Shown in pieces: positions 18,283 through 27,557 of a DNA stretch of 64,000 bases (its first letter is position 1; each line of letters opens with the position of its first letter). Source of the DNA: Bacteroidales bacterium (lineage in GTDB: Bacteria; Bacteroidota; Bacteroidia; Bacteroidales; Marinilabiliaceae); contig CAAFWU010000016.1 of NCBI GenBank assembly GCA_900766825.1, positions 1-64,000 on the forward strand, read 5' to 3'. Below the pieces are notes generated by a model that was not told the DNA's origin, did no database searches, and saw only the letters and a program-made list of their open reading frames with translations. The position numbers and the translations under genes were made by a program.

Positions 18283-20126
18283 ATGAAAAAATTAGTTTTG
18301 TTGCCCATGCTGGCAGCAATGTGCTTGCCCTTCGATGGGGCAATCTTTGCACAACAAAAATTGACCAGAGAGCAGATTCTGGCCATGACAACAGATGAAC
18401 TTTCGGAGCTACCGCTCGAAGATCTTATGAGTGCCCGGGCGGACCTCAGACTTTGGTCAAGGGCGTGGCTGGCATGAAAATTATTGTGAACAACTTCAAC
18501 GCTCAGGCAAGCTACGACTTCAGCGTGGGCAGCGAGGTTACCATACGTCCCGAGCTCTCCTACCTCTACCTTAAGTATTACAGTGGCAAGACCACGTACT
18601 ACGACTACGGCGATGGCAACGGACCTCAGGCTCTGTCGCAATACCTCGGCGGTGCACCTGAACTCTCCATTGTCTCCCCAGCTCTGAGGGCTTCTTGGGC
18701 ACACAACGGCTTCAAACTCACGGGTGCTGTGCGTGCCGACAAAACCAGTAAGCCCGACCAATGGAATGTGTCCTATCAGGCCGCAGCGTCCTATCAGTTC
18801 AACCCCGACAACTTCATTCGCGTGGTCTACGGCCGTGCCTATCGAGCCACAAACATGAGCAACACATCGGCCAACTACGTCTGGAAACGCACCAATATGG
18901 TTCTGCCCAACGTGATGCACTTTGTGGGAAGCACCGAAGCCGACCTAATGAAAACCGACAACATTGAGGTTGGCTATCGTTGGCGCCCAACACCCAAGCT
19001 TCTCTTCGATGTCGAGGCCTTTATGTCCAAGAGCACCGACTTTGGCGGACTTATGTCCACCAAATCGGCCGACATGATTTCGGGCAGCACATTCAATGGC
19101 ATAAATGATATTGTGACCTCCACAATGACCCCCGATGTCATTGCAGCCATTGCCGCCGATCCCTCTCTGGCTCAGAAAGTTGTGGGTGGCATGGTGGGCT
19201 CCATTTTACCCACGCTGCCAGTGGTTAGCACCATGGTCTACGATAACCTACCCTTCAAGGTCTATCAGATGGGTGTGAGCCTCAACATGGACTGGATTGT
19301 GAGCCCCAAGGTGATCCTAAAACTCAACGCCAACGTGCAGCGCACCCGCATCGACAACCACTATAACTATGAGCAAAACAACGAGATCCGCAATCAGGTT
19401 AGTGGTGCCATCAACCAAGCCTCGTCGGCCCTCACCGAGCTAATCCTCGGTGCGCTCCAAAATCACAATTACGTCGTCGACGCCTTCAGCAACGACAAGG
19501 ATCACGACCTCTATGGCGAGTTTGCCACCGCCACCAACTTCGAGAGCTGGAATGCTGTCGACCAAGATGAGTTCTGCAACAAACTCTTGGCTTGCTACAA
19601 CGCCAACGGAAACACACCCGTGACCCTGCCCACCAACTACGAGGGCTCCACATCGACCGAACAGACCGTGCAACACCCCCTTACAATGTACTATGGTCTG
19701 AAGTATAAGATTCGCTACCGCGAGGAGATGGGCGAGGCATTCTACGAGGCATGCAGCAACCAGGTCAAGAACCCCGAACTCACAGACAAGTTCCACTTCA
19801 AGGGCACACCCGCTTTCTATGGTATGCTGGGTGTCATTTGCAAACCCATGCCTCAGCTCAATTTCTCGGCCTTCTGCAACTACATGGCCGAGAGGGAATA
19901 TGAGACAACCTACTCCCGCGAGTTAGTAGTCATGGGTCTCGACGACACAAAACTCAAGCGACTCAGCCCCAAGTTCACCCTCAACCTCAAGGTGGGCTAC
20001 AAGCCAAGCGACGAGGTGGAGATCTTCTTTAATGCCAACAACCTCTTCAACGACAAGACACGCGAGATGGTCTTCTCCGACAAGGTTGGCGGACTATATA
20101 CCGTTGGCGTAAACTTCGCTTTTTAA
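18283..20126 (+). pseudogene. TonB-dependent receptor with the plug domain deleted and the frame shifted
   Basis: The first 51 codons (signal peptide, then LTREQILAMTTDELSELPLE) match the start of the intact paralogue at 20525. At 18435-18438 the sequence jumps to the equivalent of 21758 in that paralogue. The missing part is about 1,084 bases covering the plug and the first barrel strands, which is not a multiple of three, so the remaining 550 or so barrel codons are in another frame (18453 onward). The tail is intact up to the closing strand GLYTVGVNFAF. The two junction ends share only a few bases (GCC/GGCGG). No functional receptor can be made from this copy. The barrel is still highly conserved with few other lesions, so the loss looks recent. 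Confidence 0.85.
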
Positions 20127-20192
20127 CTTCCTTTTCTAAACTTGGTTTTATGATGTAGGTAATTTTTTTGAAGTGATACCTACTGGTGACTC

Positions 20193-20225
20193 GACCTGTG
20201 CAGTGATTGCACAGGTCTTTTTTTT
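20193..20225 (+). terminator. Terminator after the first receptor copy
   Basis: GACCTGTGCA (20193-20202) pairs perfectly with TGCACAGGTC (20208-20217) over a 5-base loop, followed by eight T. Confidence 0.9.
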
Positions 20226-20341
20226 GTTGCCTTTTGCAAAAATAGAGTTTGAGTGTGGGCATTATGTGCATTGTGAAAGCTAACACTCCGACACGATGCG
20301 TCAATGTCCTATTTTTCTCTTTATGTTCTATTAACTAAAAG

Positions 20342-20373
20342 TTTGCTTCTTGCCGTTCTTTTGTTTATCTTTG
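20342..20373 (+). promoter_or_regulatory. Consensus promoter of the intact receptor gene
   Basis: TTTG (20342-20345), a 20-base spacer and TATCTTTG (20366-20373). The predicted leader is about 145 bases, long enough to hold regulatory structure, though I recognise none. Confidence 0.65.
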
Positions 20374-20524
20374 CCCCCGTCATTGAACTAATAACATTCT
20401 ATGTTGACAGATTAAAATATACCTTAAAAGCCTATGCGAATGGTATATTAACGAGCCTTGGGAGTGACAGAAATCACGCAGGTCAATTCCTATGTTGCTC
20501 GTTTTTAATCGAATCACGTCCAGT

Positions 20525-23437
20525 ATGAAGACAAAAATTCTCTTGTTGCCTATGCTCATTAGTTTGGCTATGCCAACTTTTGCGCAGCAGCAGCAGTTGA
20601 CCAGAGAGCAAATTCTGGCCATGACAACCGATGAGTTGTCCGATTTACCCCTCGAAGACCTAATGCACGCCGTGGAGACCTTGGGCGTGGCCAGCGTCGA
20701 TGAACTTTTTGCACTTATCATGAACAAAAATGTCTCCTCGGCATCCAAAGAAGAGGAGAGTTCATTTACATCTCAGTTGGCCACCACCGTCATCACACGC
20801 GACGAGATGCGATCCTATGGGTGCACAACTCTCGAGGAGGCTTTCCGTCTGATTCCAGGCGCAATTGTGAGCCAGAAATCGAACGGCGTCTACGACATTC
20901 ACCTCCGTGGCCTCAACAATGTGCCCGACAATCACCTCTTGCTCTACAACGAGAACAACAACACCCAACTCATGGTCGATGGGCGCATCGTGCAGAGTAT
21001 GTTCACGGGCACCATCCGCCTCCACGAACTCCCCATCTCCATCGAAGATATCGAGCGCATCGAGGTAGTTCGCGGTGCCTGCTCCGCCCTCTATGGCATG
21101 AACGCCGTAACGGGCATCATCAACATCATTACCGAGAAGCCATCGCAGGACTCTAAGGCAGTGAGCGGCAGCCTCATGATGGGCAACAACGGAACCTATG
21201 TTGCCGATGCCGCCCTTCGCAAAGCCATCAACGACAAGTGGGCCTTCTGCCTCTCGCTCAATGGTCAGATGCGTCAGAGAAACAACAACAAGATCTACCT
21301 CATCCCTCGTCCCGACCTCTACTACGATGCCTCGGGCGACAATGACCCCGCTCTGCTCAGCAACGAGGACTTTGCTCAGCGCGTGGCCGATGGCAAGTTG
21401 GTTGAAATTTTCGATGGTGGATACTACTCCGTCGAGGAGCTCAAAAGCGTTCGCACAACCATTGCCTACGGAACCAGCCAACGCTTCCTCTCCAACATCA
21501 ACGAGACCGAGGCCAACCTCAACGATATGTTTCCCGACCCCAGCTTATCGCGTAAAAACATCGGCATCAATGGTCACATATCCTTTGTTCCCAAACCCGA
21601 TGTGCGCTTCGACCTCTCGGGCGGCTATCAGAACTCCAACAATGTAACCCTCTCCCCAACGCAGGACTATTTTGCTCAGGTCTATCAGGTCAGCAAGACA
21701 TCCTATGCCAATCTGCAAGGTCAGGTCAAGGACCTCAACTTTCAGCTTAGCTACACAGGCGGTCCCCAGACCTTGGCTCAAGGCGTGGCTGGTATGAAGG
21801 TCATTTCCAATAACTTCAACGTTCAGGCTAACTACGACATCCACATCGGCAGCGAGTTCCAGCTCCGCCCCGAGTTCTCGTTCCTCTACCTTAAGTACTA
21901 CAACGCGGGAAACAACCTCTATGACTATGGCGATGGCAACGGACCACAGAAACTCTCTGGTTTTCTGGACGGTGCCCCCGAACTCTCGATCATCTCGCCC
22001 TCGTTGCGTGCTCAGTGGGCACACAAAGGGTTTAAGCTCACAGCCGCCATTCGTGCCGACAAGACCAGCAAGCCCGACCAATGGAACGTCTCCTATCAGG
22101 GCGCAGCCTCCTATCAGTTCAACGCCGACAACTTCCTGCGTGTGGTCTATGGTCGAGCCTATCGTGCGCCCAACATGATCAACACCAGTTCGGACTACAC
22201 CTGGCTCCGCACCACCATGGTAATGCCAAACGTAATGCACTTAGCGGGCAGCACCGAGGCCGACCTTATGAAGAACGACAACATCGAGATTGGCTATCGC
22301 TGGAAGCCCAGCCCCAAACTCCTTATCGATGCCGAGGCCTTCATGTCCAAGAGCACCGACTTTGGTGGTCTGATGTCTCAGCGCTCTTGCGAAACTCTGG
22401 AACAGAGCACCTTCGAGAAGGTCCAGAGCCAGTTGGCAAGCCAGATGACGCCCGAGCTCATAGCCGAAATACAGTCGGACCCCAACAAAGCCAAGCAAGT
22501 GGTGGGCAATGTGGTCGGCCAACTCTTGGGGCAGATGAAAACGGTAAGCACCATGGTCTATAAGAACCTCCCCTACGAGGTTTATCAAATGGGGCTCAGC
22601 CTCAATATGGACTGGATTATATCGCCCAAGCTCATCTTCAAACTCAACGCCAACGTACAGCGCACCCGCATTGACAACTACTATGCCTATAGTCAAAACG
22701 ACGAGATACGTCGTCAGATTACTGGCGTTATAGGTATCACCACAGGTGTCTTGTCCGAACTTGTAGCTGGTTCGCTCAGTAGCCCCACCTACACTCAGGA
22801 TGCCTTCGGTTTAGCCAACTATTCCGACTTTGCAGCCAACTCGGGTTGGGAACAGTGGAGTGCCGAGGACCAAGCCGACTTCTGCAACAAACTCCTCGCC
22901 TTCTACAAAGCCAATGGCAGTCAGGAGGTTGAAATGGAGACACCATACGATGGTGCCCAACATGCAACAGAGAAAATCGATCTGCCCCTCACCATGTACT
23001 ATGCCCTAAAGTATAAGGTACGCTATCGTCTTTCTGACAGCGGCACCGAGTACTACGAATGTGGCAGCAGCGAGGTGGAGGAGCCCGAACTCGAGGATAA
23101 GAAACACTTCAAGGCAACGCCCGCTTTCTATGGCATGTGTGGCTTCATCTTCAAGCCTATACCTCAGCTCAATGTCTCGGCCTTCTGCAACATCATGGGT
23201 CAGCGAACCTACGAGACCACATACTCTCGTGAGTTGGTTAATAATGCCTACGATGACACCGAGCTCACTCACTTGAGCCCCAAATGTACTCTCAACCTCA
23301 AGGTGGGCTACAAACCAAGCGACGAGGTGGAGCTCTTCTTCACGGGCAACAACCTCTTCAACGACAAGGCACGTGAGATGGTCTTCTCCGATAAAGTTGG
23401 AGGCCTCTACACCGTTGGCGTCAACTTCCGTTTCTAA
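20525..23437 (+). CDS. TonB-dependent outer-membrane receptor
   Basis: A 970-residue receptor. A signal peptide is cut after TFAQ. An N-terminal segment of about 75 residues (LTREQILAMTTDELSDLPLE) precedes the plug, which begins near ATTVITRDEMRSYG and contains LRGLNNVPDNHLL and IERIEVVRGACSALYGMNAVTGII, the conserved plug end. The rest is a 22-strand-type barrel closing with GLYTVGVNFRF. There is no carboxypeptidase-like domain and no SusD partner, so it is more like the siderophore/vitamin (OMR) receptors than a glycan importer. The substrate is unknown. It is a tandem paralogue of the broken copy just upstream, and it has its own promoter and terminator. Confidence 0.9.
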   Translation: MKTKILLLPMLISLAMPTFAQQQQLTREQILAMTTDELSDLPLEDLMHAVETLGVASVDELFALIMNKNVSSASKEEESSFTSQLATTVITRDEMRSYGCTTLEEAFRLIPGAIVSQKSNGVYDIHLRGLNNVPDNHLLLYNENNNTQLMVDGRIVQSMFTGTIRLHELPISIEDIERIEVVRGACSALYGMNAVTGIINIITEKPSQDSKAVSGSLMMGNNGTYVADAALRKAINDKWAFCLSLNGQMRQRNNNKIYLIPRPDLYYDASGDNDPALLSNEDFAQRVADGKLVEIFDGGYYSVEELKSVRTTIAYGTSQRFLSNINETEANLNDMFPDPSLSRKNIGINGHISFVPKPDVRFDLSGGYQNSNNVTLSPTQDYFAQVYQVSKTSYANLQGQVKDLNFQLSYTGGPQTLAQGVAGMKVISNNFNVQANYDIHIGSEFQLRPEFSFLYLKYYNAGNNLYDYGDGNGPQKLSGFLDGAPELSIISPSLRAQWAHKGFKLTAAIRADKTSKPDQWNVSYQGAASYQFNADNFLRVVYGRAYRAPNMINTSSDYTWLRTTMVMPNVMHLAGSTEADLMKNDNIEIGYRWKPSPKLLIDAEAFMSKSTDFGGLMSQRSCETLEQSTFEKVQSQLASQMTPELIAEIQSDPNKAKQVVGNVVGQLLGQMKTVSTMVYKNLPYEVYQMGLSLNMDWIISPKLIFKLNANVQRTRIDNYYAYSQNDEIRRQITGVIGITTGVLSELVAGSLSSPTYTQDAFGLANYSDFAANSGWEQWSAEDQADFCNKLLAFYKANGSQEVEMETPYDGAQHATEKIDLPLTMYYALKYKVRYRLSDSGTEYYECGSSEVEEPELEDKKHFKATPAFYGMCGFIFKPIPQLNVSAFCNIMGQRTYETTYSRELVNNAYDDTELTHLSPKCTLNLKVGYKPSDEVELFFTGNNLFNDKAREMVFSDKVGGLYTVGVNFRF

Positions 23438-23475
23438 CGACAGAATAGGATTTTACTGTATTTGACTCAATATGA

Positions 23476-23517
23476 AGAGATTGCGCTGGTTTTTACTGGT
23501 GCAATCTCTTTTTTTTT
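23476..23517 (+). terminator. Terminator after the intact receptor
   Basis: AGAGATTGC (23476-23484) pairs with GCAATCTCT (23501-23509), and nine T follow. Confidence 0.85.
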
Positions 23518-23989
23518 GTCAAAAAGTATTTAAAATTTCTTTGATTAATGCAATGTTTTTAGTATATTGCTTTTAGTTAATAATAGGAAACAACACATTC
23601 CTATCTACTGGCGACACATCGTCATTTTTCTGCACTCGCTTCATAATCTGTTTGTGGTCATACAGCAGGTCCTTCTCCCGCCCCGTGGTAATCAGTCCAT
23701 ATATATATCCTTTAATAATTCATGGATTGATAGCCGAGAAATAAATTATTGAATCAATGCAATAATTTGGATCCCACTCGTTAATGATATTAGAAACAAT
23801 TCCTTAAAAGTCCTATCGCAAAGAAAAGGATAATGCCTCGGGGCTCATTACTTTCTTAGTTTAATAGTCTCGCACATGAATCCTTAAAGCAAGAAATATA
23901 GAATTTAATATCTAAACAACACACGACTGCGAAAGCAAGCCGTATAATATATATAGATAGCTGTTTTAATCATTTAAAAATCAATCACT
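23518..23989 (+). other. A+T-rich gap, nothing recognised
   Basis: About 470 bases without a convincing gene, RNA or promoter. The base composition drops sharply in G+C from the receptor gene before it and stays low through the next two genes, marking the left edge of a foreign-looking patch. Confidence 0.4.
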
Positions 23990-24514
23990 ATGAAGAAGAT
24001 AATGTTCATCCTCGCTAGTCTTGTTGGGTTTGTTAGTTTGACGAGTTTTAAGAAACATTTAACAGAAGAAGAATTTATTGAAGGTATGTGCCGAATTGAA
24101 TACGATAAATTATTTATCATAGACACTATCAATAATGAAGAGATTGTAAGAGTAAATAAAGAATATTACCAAGAACTTGATGAAACCTTATTTCGGGCCC
24201 ACCCAGAACATACTTTCAGAACTGATGCATATGTTGAAATTTACCCTTACCTCTATAAATATATCAAAGATTCTTGTGGCATTCTGAAAGTAAAAAACAC
24301 TCCTTTTCAAAACAGGTATCAATTATTTTATAGGTCTCCTCAATTTGATTATTATACTCGCAGTTGCGCAACTAAAGATTATATGAAAGCCAACAATATA
24401 GATAGTTCTTATTTTAGAGAATTGTTTTCTTTGTTTAGTTTTGCAATTAATAGGAATGAAGAATTCCAAGCAATAGGAGAAGAGTATATCTATCTGAATT
24501 ATACGACTAAATAA
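23990..24514 (+). CDS. Hypothetical secreted or membrane-anchored protein
   Basis: I do not recognise this 174-residue protein. A short hydrophobic N-terminus (MKKIMFILASLVGFVSLTSF) looks like a signal peptide without a lipobox Cys. The rest is charged and aromatic, with EVYPYLYKYIK-like and YQLFYRSPQFDYYTRS stretches, and two Cys (CRIEYD, DSCGILK). The gene is much A+T-richer than the core genes. The next gene starts 14 bases later, so the pair is probably one transcript. No function can be offered. Confidence 0.6.
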   Translation: MKKIMFILASLVGFVSLTSFKKHLTEEEFIEGMCRIEYDKLFIIDTINNEEIVRVNKEYYQELDETLFRAHPEHTFRTDAYVEIYPYLYKYIKDSCGILKVKNTPFQNRYQLFYRSPQFDYYTRSCATKDYMKANNIDSSYFRELFSLFSFAINRNEEFQAIGEEYIYLNYTTK

Positions 24515-24528
24515 TATACAAATAATAT

Positions 24529-25581
24529 ATGGAAAAGGAACAAACGGACAGTAAATTAAGTGTCAACGCAAGAAGAAAAAAATACAGTTTAGGATCTGCC
24601 AAACTTATAAATTACAATAGAGACCCTAATCGTCGTATAGATTTTTTAGACGATGATTATATGACTCCGATTTCTCCAGATGAATCTCAAACGACAGATT
24701 TGTATGGGAACACGATAAGACGAGATTTGCGTGATCCTGGAAAGATGTCAGAAATAGAGAGAAATGAATATCTAACGCAACCAATGCAGTCCAAACTTTT
24801 TTGGAATATGCCAGTTGCGAAAGGAAATCTAAACATTTCTGATGCTGTACTTCCTGCAGTTAGATACGAAACCGACAAAGTCGCAGATTTAAAACAACCT
24901 CGAGTTCAGTTACAGACGAGTCAAGATATAGCAAATGCTATTGCTATGGGCGATCGTTACTATAAGGCAATGGGCGATTGGTATAATACTATAAAAAACG
25001 ACCCAGAGCTTTATAAATTGTATGCAGGCGATGATGATGCCTTGAGACGAGATGCAAAACTAGTAGCCTCTCGCTATAACGAAGCGGGTGGCGATGCGAG
25101 AAAAATGTTTCAAAATGGTTATGAGGATATTCGACATTATAACCCCCAAAGAGTAGGTTTGTCAGAGGCTGGATTGTCTGTTAATAGAGCATTGATTGGT
25201 AGTCGTGCTCCTGCGTATTACAACGAAGAATATTCGGTTAGTGGGTTGTCGGATGATGATCTACAACGTTATTATTATGCGACACGTCAAAGAATGCTGA
25301 ATGCATACGATGAAGCCAACAGACTAAGACAAAAGTATTATACAGAAGATCCTTCAAGACCTTCGTCAGATTACGTTCCATTCTCTTCTGTGAATAACGT
25401 CAATGACTACATTGCTGTACAAACTGCCCGACAAGGTCTTATGCCAAGGTCAACCAACAACCGTGCCCGTGGCGGCTCAATGCCCACCCAGCAAAAGAAA
25501 CCCTCGCCCGAGTGGATCTGCAACAATTTACATTTTATCAAGCTAATCCATAAAACCTACAAAATAGCGGCAAATTCCTAA
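24529..25581 (+). CDS. Hypothetical protein, possibly of phage or mobile origin
   Basis: Unrecognised, 350 residues, no signal peptide. The first 300 residues are hydrophilic and rich in Tyr, Asp, Arg and Asn, with an Ala/Tyr-rich helical stretch (AIAMGDRYYKAMGDWYNTIK). The tail from about residue 305 (RARGGSMPTQQKKPSPEW) is basic and uses GCC/CCC-type codons unlike the A+T-rich body, so the gene may have been joined to local sequence at its 3' end. The body loosely resembles hydrophilic phage virion proteins, but I see no motif to prove it. It is probably co-transcribed with the secreted protein upstream. Confidence 0.55.
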   Translation: MEKEQTDSKLSVNARRKKYSLGSAKLINYNRDPNRRIDFLDDDYMTPISPDESQTTDLYGNTIRRDLRDPGKMSEIERNEYLTQPMQSKLFWNMPVAKGNLNISDAVLPAVRYETDKVADLKQPRVQLQTSQDIANAIAMGDRYYKAMGDWYNTIKNDPELYKLYAGDDDALRRDAKLVASRYNEAGGDARKMFQNGYEDIRHYNPQRVGLSEAGLSVNRALIGSRAPAYYNEEYSVSGLSDDDLQRYYYATRQRMLNAYDEANRLRQKYYTEDPSRPSSDYVPFSSVNNVNDYIAVQTARQGLMPRSTNNRARGGSMPTQQKKPSPEWICNNLHFIKLIHKTYKIAANS

Positions 25582-25640
25582 GCAGAACACAGCAGCAAAA
25601 ACAAGCAACATAACACAAATAGATAGCCCACATACAAACT

Positions 25641-25684
25641 CAGCCACCCCAAAAAACCATTGGAGGTGGCTGATTGTCTTTTTT
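25641..25684 (+). terminator. Terminator after the orphan gene pair
   Basis: CAGCCACC (25641-25648) pairs with GGTGGCTG (25665-25672), followed by a T-rich tail with six T at 25679-25684. Confidence 0.65.
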
Positions 25685-25702
25685 ATCTGAGTTCAATAAC
25701 CC

Positions 25703-26287
25703 TTATCGAACATACCTATTTAGGAACTCGCCAAAAGCATTGTCGCTATTGTACGAAGCCGACACCTGAGTCTGTTTGTAGAATACCGAGCGAATGGAAT
25801 CCTGCAAAGTGGCAATCTCTGCAGCGCGCTCGGGAGTAGCCCTCTTCACCTCCTTCTTCAGCACCTTCACCAAACTATCCTGATGAAGCTTGAAGTTTCG
25901 CCATGCCTGAAGCGAATCGTTGAGGGGAGTGCCTGCAGCCTCGCTCGTTTGGCTCAAGCGAGTGTATATATGACCAGGCTCACGCACAATAATCAACTCC
26001 TCGATGAAGAGTCGCATCATGGGGCGCATCCTTATTATGCAAATGTCGTCCTTAGTGGCTATGCCACTAAATCTGAAGTGACTGTCGTGAACAATTGCTG
26101 AGTCTATGTTGTCGGCCGATGCACCAGCAAATGGCACAAGGTATATCGTCTGATCCTCAAAATTTCGACCTCCATATAGCGTGCCCTCTATCACGTAACT
26201 GTCGTCGTGTACACAACCACTCAGTGCCATAAGACACATAGCTCCTGCTACTACGGCTGATTTTATGATGCCAAACTGTTTTAACAT
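25703..26287 (-). CDS. DUF4369-domain lipoprotein
   Basis: The start is taken at 26287 (MLKQFGIIKSAVV), which places a signal peptide directly before the lipobox ALSGC; the frame is open further upstream to 26338. The body (YVIEGTLYGGRNFEDQTIYL, then VHDSHFRFSGI) is the beta-rich DUF4369 domain that normally precedes a thioredoxin domain in Bacteroidota thiol-disulfide proteins. Here the chain ends after a helical stretch (KVLKKEVKRATPERAAEIAT) with no CxxC domain. It is therefore a short 194-residue form, probably facing the periplasm. Its function is unknown. Confidence 0.7.
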   Translation of the reverse strand: MLKQFGIIKSAVVAGAMCLMALSGCVHDDSYVIEGTLYGGRNFEDQTIYLVPFAGASADNIDSAIVHDSHFRFSGIATKDDICIIRMRPMMRLFIEELIIVREPGHIYTRLSQTSEAAGTPLNDSLQAWRNFKLHQDSLVKVLKKEVKRATPERAAEIATLQDSIRSVFYKQTQVSASYNSDNAFGEFLNRYVR

Positions 26288-26684
26288 ATTTGTTCTGTCT
26301 AATGACCGATATTCTCTTGCACCCTCTGTCTTCGCCAAGGTACGCTTTCGCTTTTTCTTGCCTCACAAACCTTGCGCCCATCGGACTTTTGCGCCACTTT
26401 CTGTCATGCGCAGTACAATGATTTTTTACTGCATCATTGCGTACAGACGGTGCACTATCTGTCATGTCGTGGAACAAATTTAAACATTTACTATGACATT
26501 TACAAAATCTTATCAATTCATTTTCACACTTCGGAACCTTTGCTCTGGTCGTGCGCTTTATTATCACTCATTTAGCTATCCGTTAATTTTCTTTCTAACT
26601 GCGCCAACCTTTGCGCACTTTTGCTTTTTTTGAGCCTTACGTATCGTTTTTTATTGTACTTTTACACTCATACACTGTCGCATA
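26288..26684. other. Divergent intergenic region
   Basis: About 400 bases between the leftward DUF4369 gene and the rightward DUF2520 gene. It must hold both promoters, but I found no clear TTTG/TAnnTTTG pair. TGCGC and CTGTCATG words recur (26360-26475) without forming a clear array. Confidence 0.35.
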
Positions 26685-27557
26685 ATGTTAATCAATGTAA
26701 TCGGTTCTGGCAATGTGGCGTCACATCTTGTCCCAGCTCTTGTCATGGCGGGTCATCAGATAGGGGTCATTGTTAGCCAACATTTGGCACACGCACAGGC
26801 TTTAGCCGATAGGCTAGAGGCTGTTGCTGCGGTAAAAACTACTGAGCCTAAGCAAAATAAGTTGTCTTGCTCGAGCCCCAAGCCCAACCCCATTCTGTTG
26901 CCTACGCCAACCGATATGCCCATGGCCGACGCTACCATAATAATGGTGCCCGACGCCCAAATAGCAAACGTTGTTGCCAGTGTACCCACAGCCCGATGCG
27001 GTGTGCTCATCCATACCTCGGGAGCCACAGACATTGCCGTTCTGAGCCCAGCCCCGCAGAGTGCCGTCCTCTACCCATGCCAAACCTTTAGCCAAGGGAC
27101 TCAGTTAGACGTATCCCTTTGCCCCTTCATGGTCGAGGGTTCATCGGTCGAAGCCTTGCAGCTGGTCACATCTCTGGCCCAATCAATAACCCAGAGCCCG
27201 ACACAGGTCTCCCCCTGCAACTCCGAGCAGCGTGCTCAACTCCACTTGGCAGCCGTCTTTGCCAGCAACTTTGTCAACCATGCCCTGCTGCATGCTCAAG
27301 ATGTAATGGAGGCCGCCCATCTGCCCTTCGAAGCCCTCAAACCCTTGGTTATGCAAACCATTCAGAAGGCCTTTGAAGTGGGACCCCTTGGGGCGCAGAC
27401 TGGGCCTGCAGCCCGTGGCGACCTCAACACCTTGGCGCGTCATGAAGCCATACTCAACTCCCTCGACTTCAGAGAGAAAGAGTTTAAAAAGAGAATATAC
27501 CACCTAATGTCCGATAGCATCGGCCAAACATACCACCACAATCACCACAATGAATAG
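26685..27557 (+). CDS. Rossmann-fold DUF2520 protein (oxidoreductase-like)
   Basis: The N-terminus LINVIGSGNVASHL is a GxGxxxxH dinucleotide-binding loop. A second block, VLIHTSGATDIAVL and YPCQTFSQG, matches the Rossmann-like/DUF2520 family. The C-terminal helical domain has HLAAVFASNFVNHALLHAQ and GPAARGD, as in pyrroline-5-carboxylate-reductase-like folds. The reaction is unknown. An insert of about 25 residues (KTTEPKQNKLSCSSPKPNPI) separates two strands of the Rossmann part and looks like low-complexity filler. The 3' end overlaps the start of the hybrid sensor gene by 8 bases, so the two are translationally coupled. Confidence 0.8.
   Translation: MLINVIGSGNVASHLVPALVMAGHQIGVIVSQHLAHAQALADRLEAVAAVKTTEPKQNKLSCSSPKPNPILLPTPTDMPMADATIIMVPDAQIANVVASVPTARCGVLIHTSGATDIAVLSPAPQSAVLYPCQTFSQGTQLDVSLCPFMVEGSSVEALQLVTSLAQSITQSPTQVSPCNSEQRAQLHLAAVFASNFVNHALLHAQDVMEAAHLPFEALKPLVMQTIQKAFEVGPLGAQTGPAARGDLNTLARHEAILNSLDFREKEFKKRIYHLMSDSIGQTYHHNHHNE

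Noticed and set aside
20644..23436. SusC-type glycan importer
   Set aside because: The receptor is shorter than SusC, has no carboxypeptidase-like domain and no SusD gene follows.
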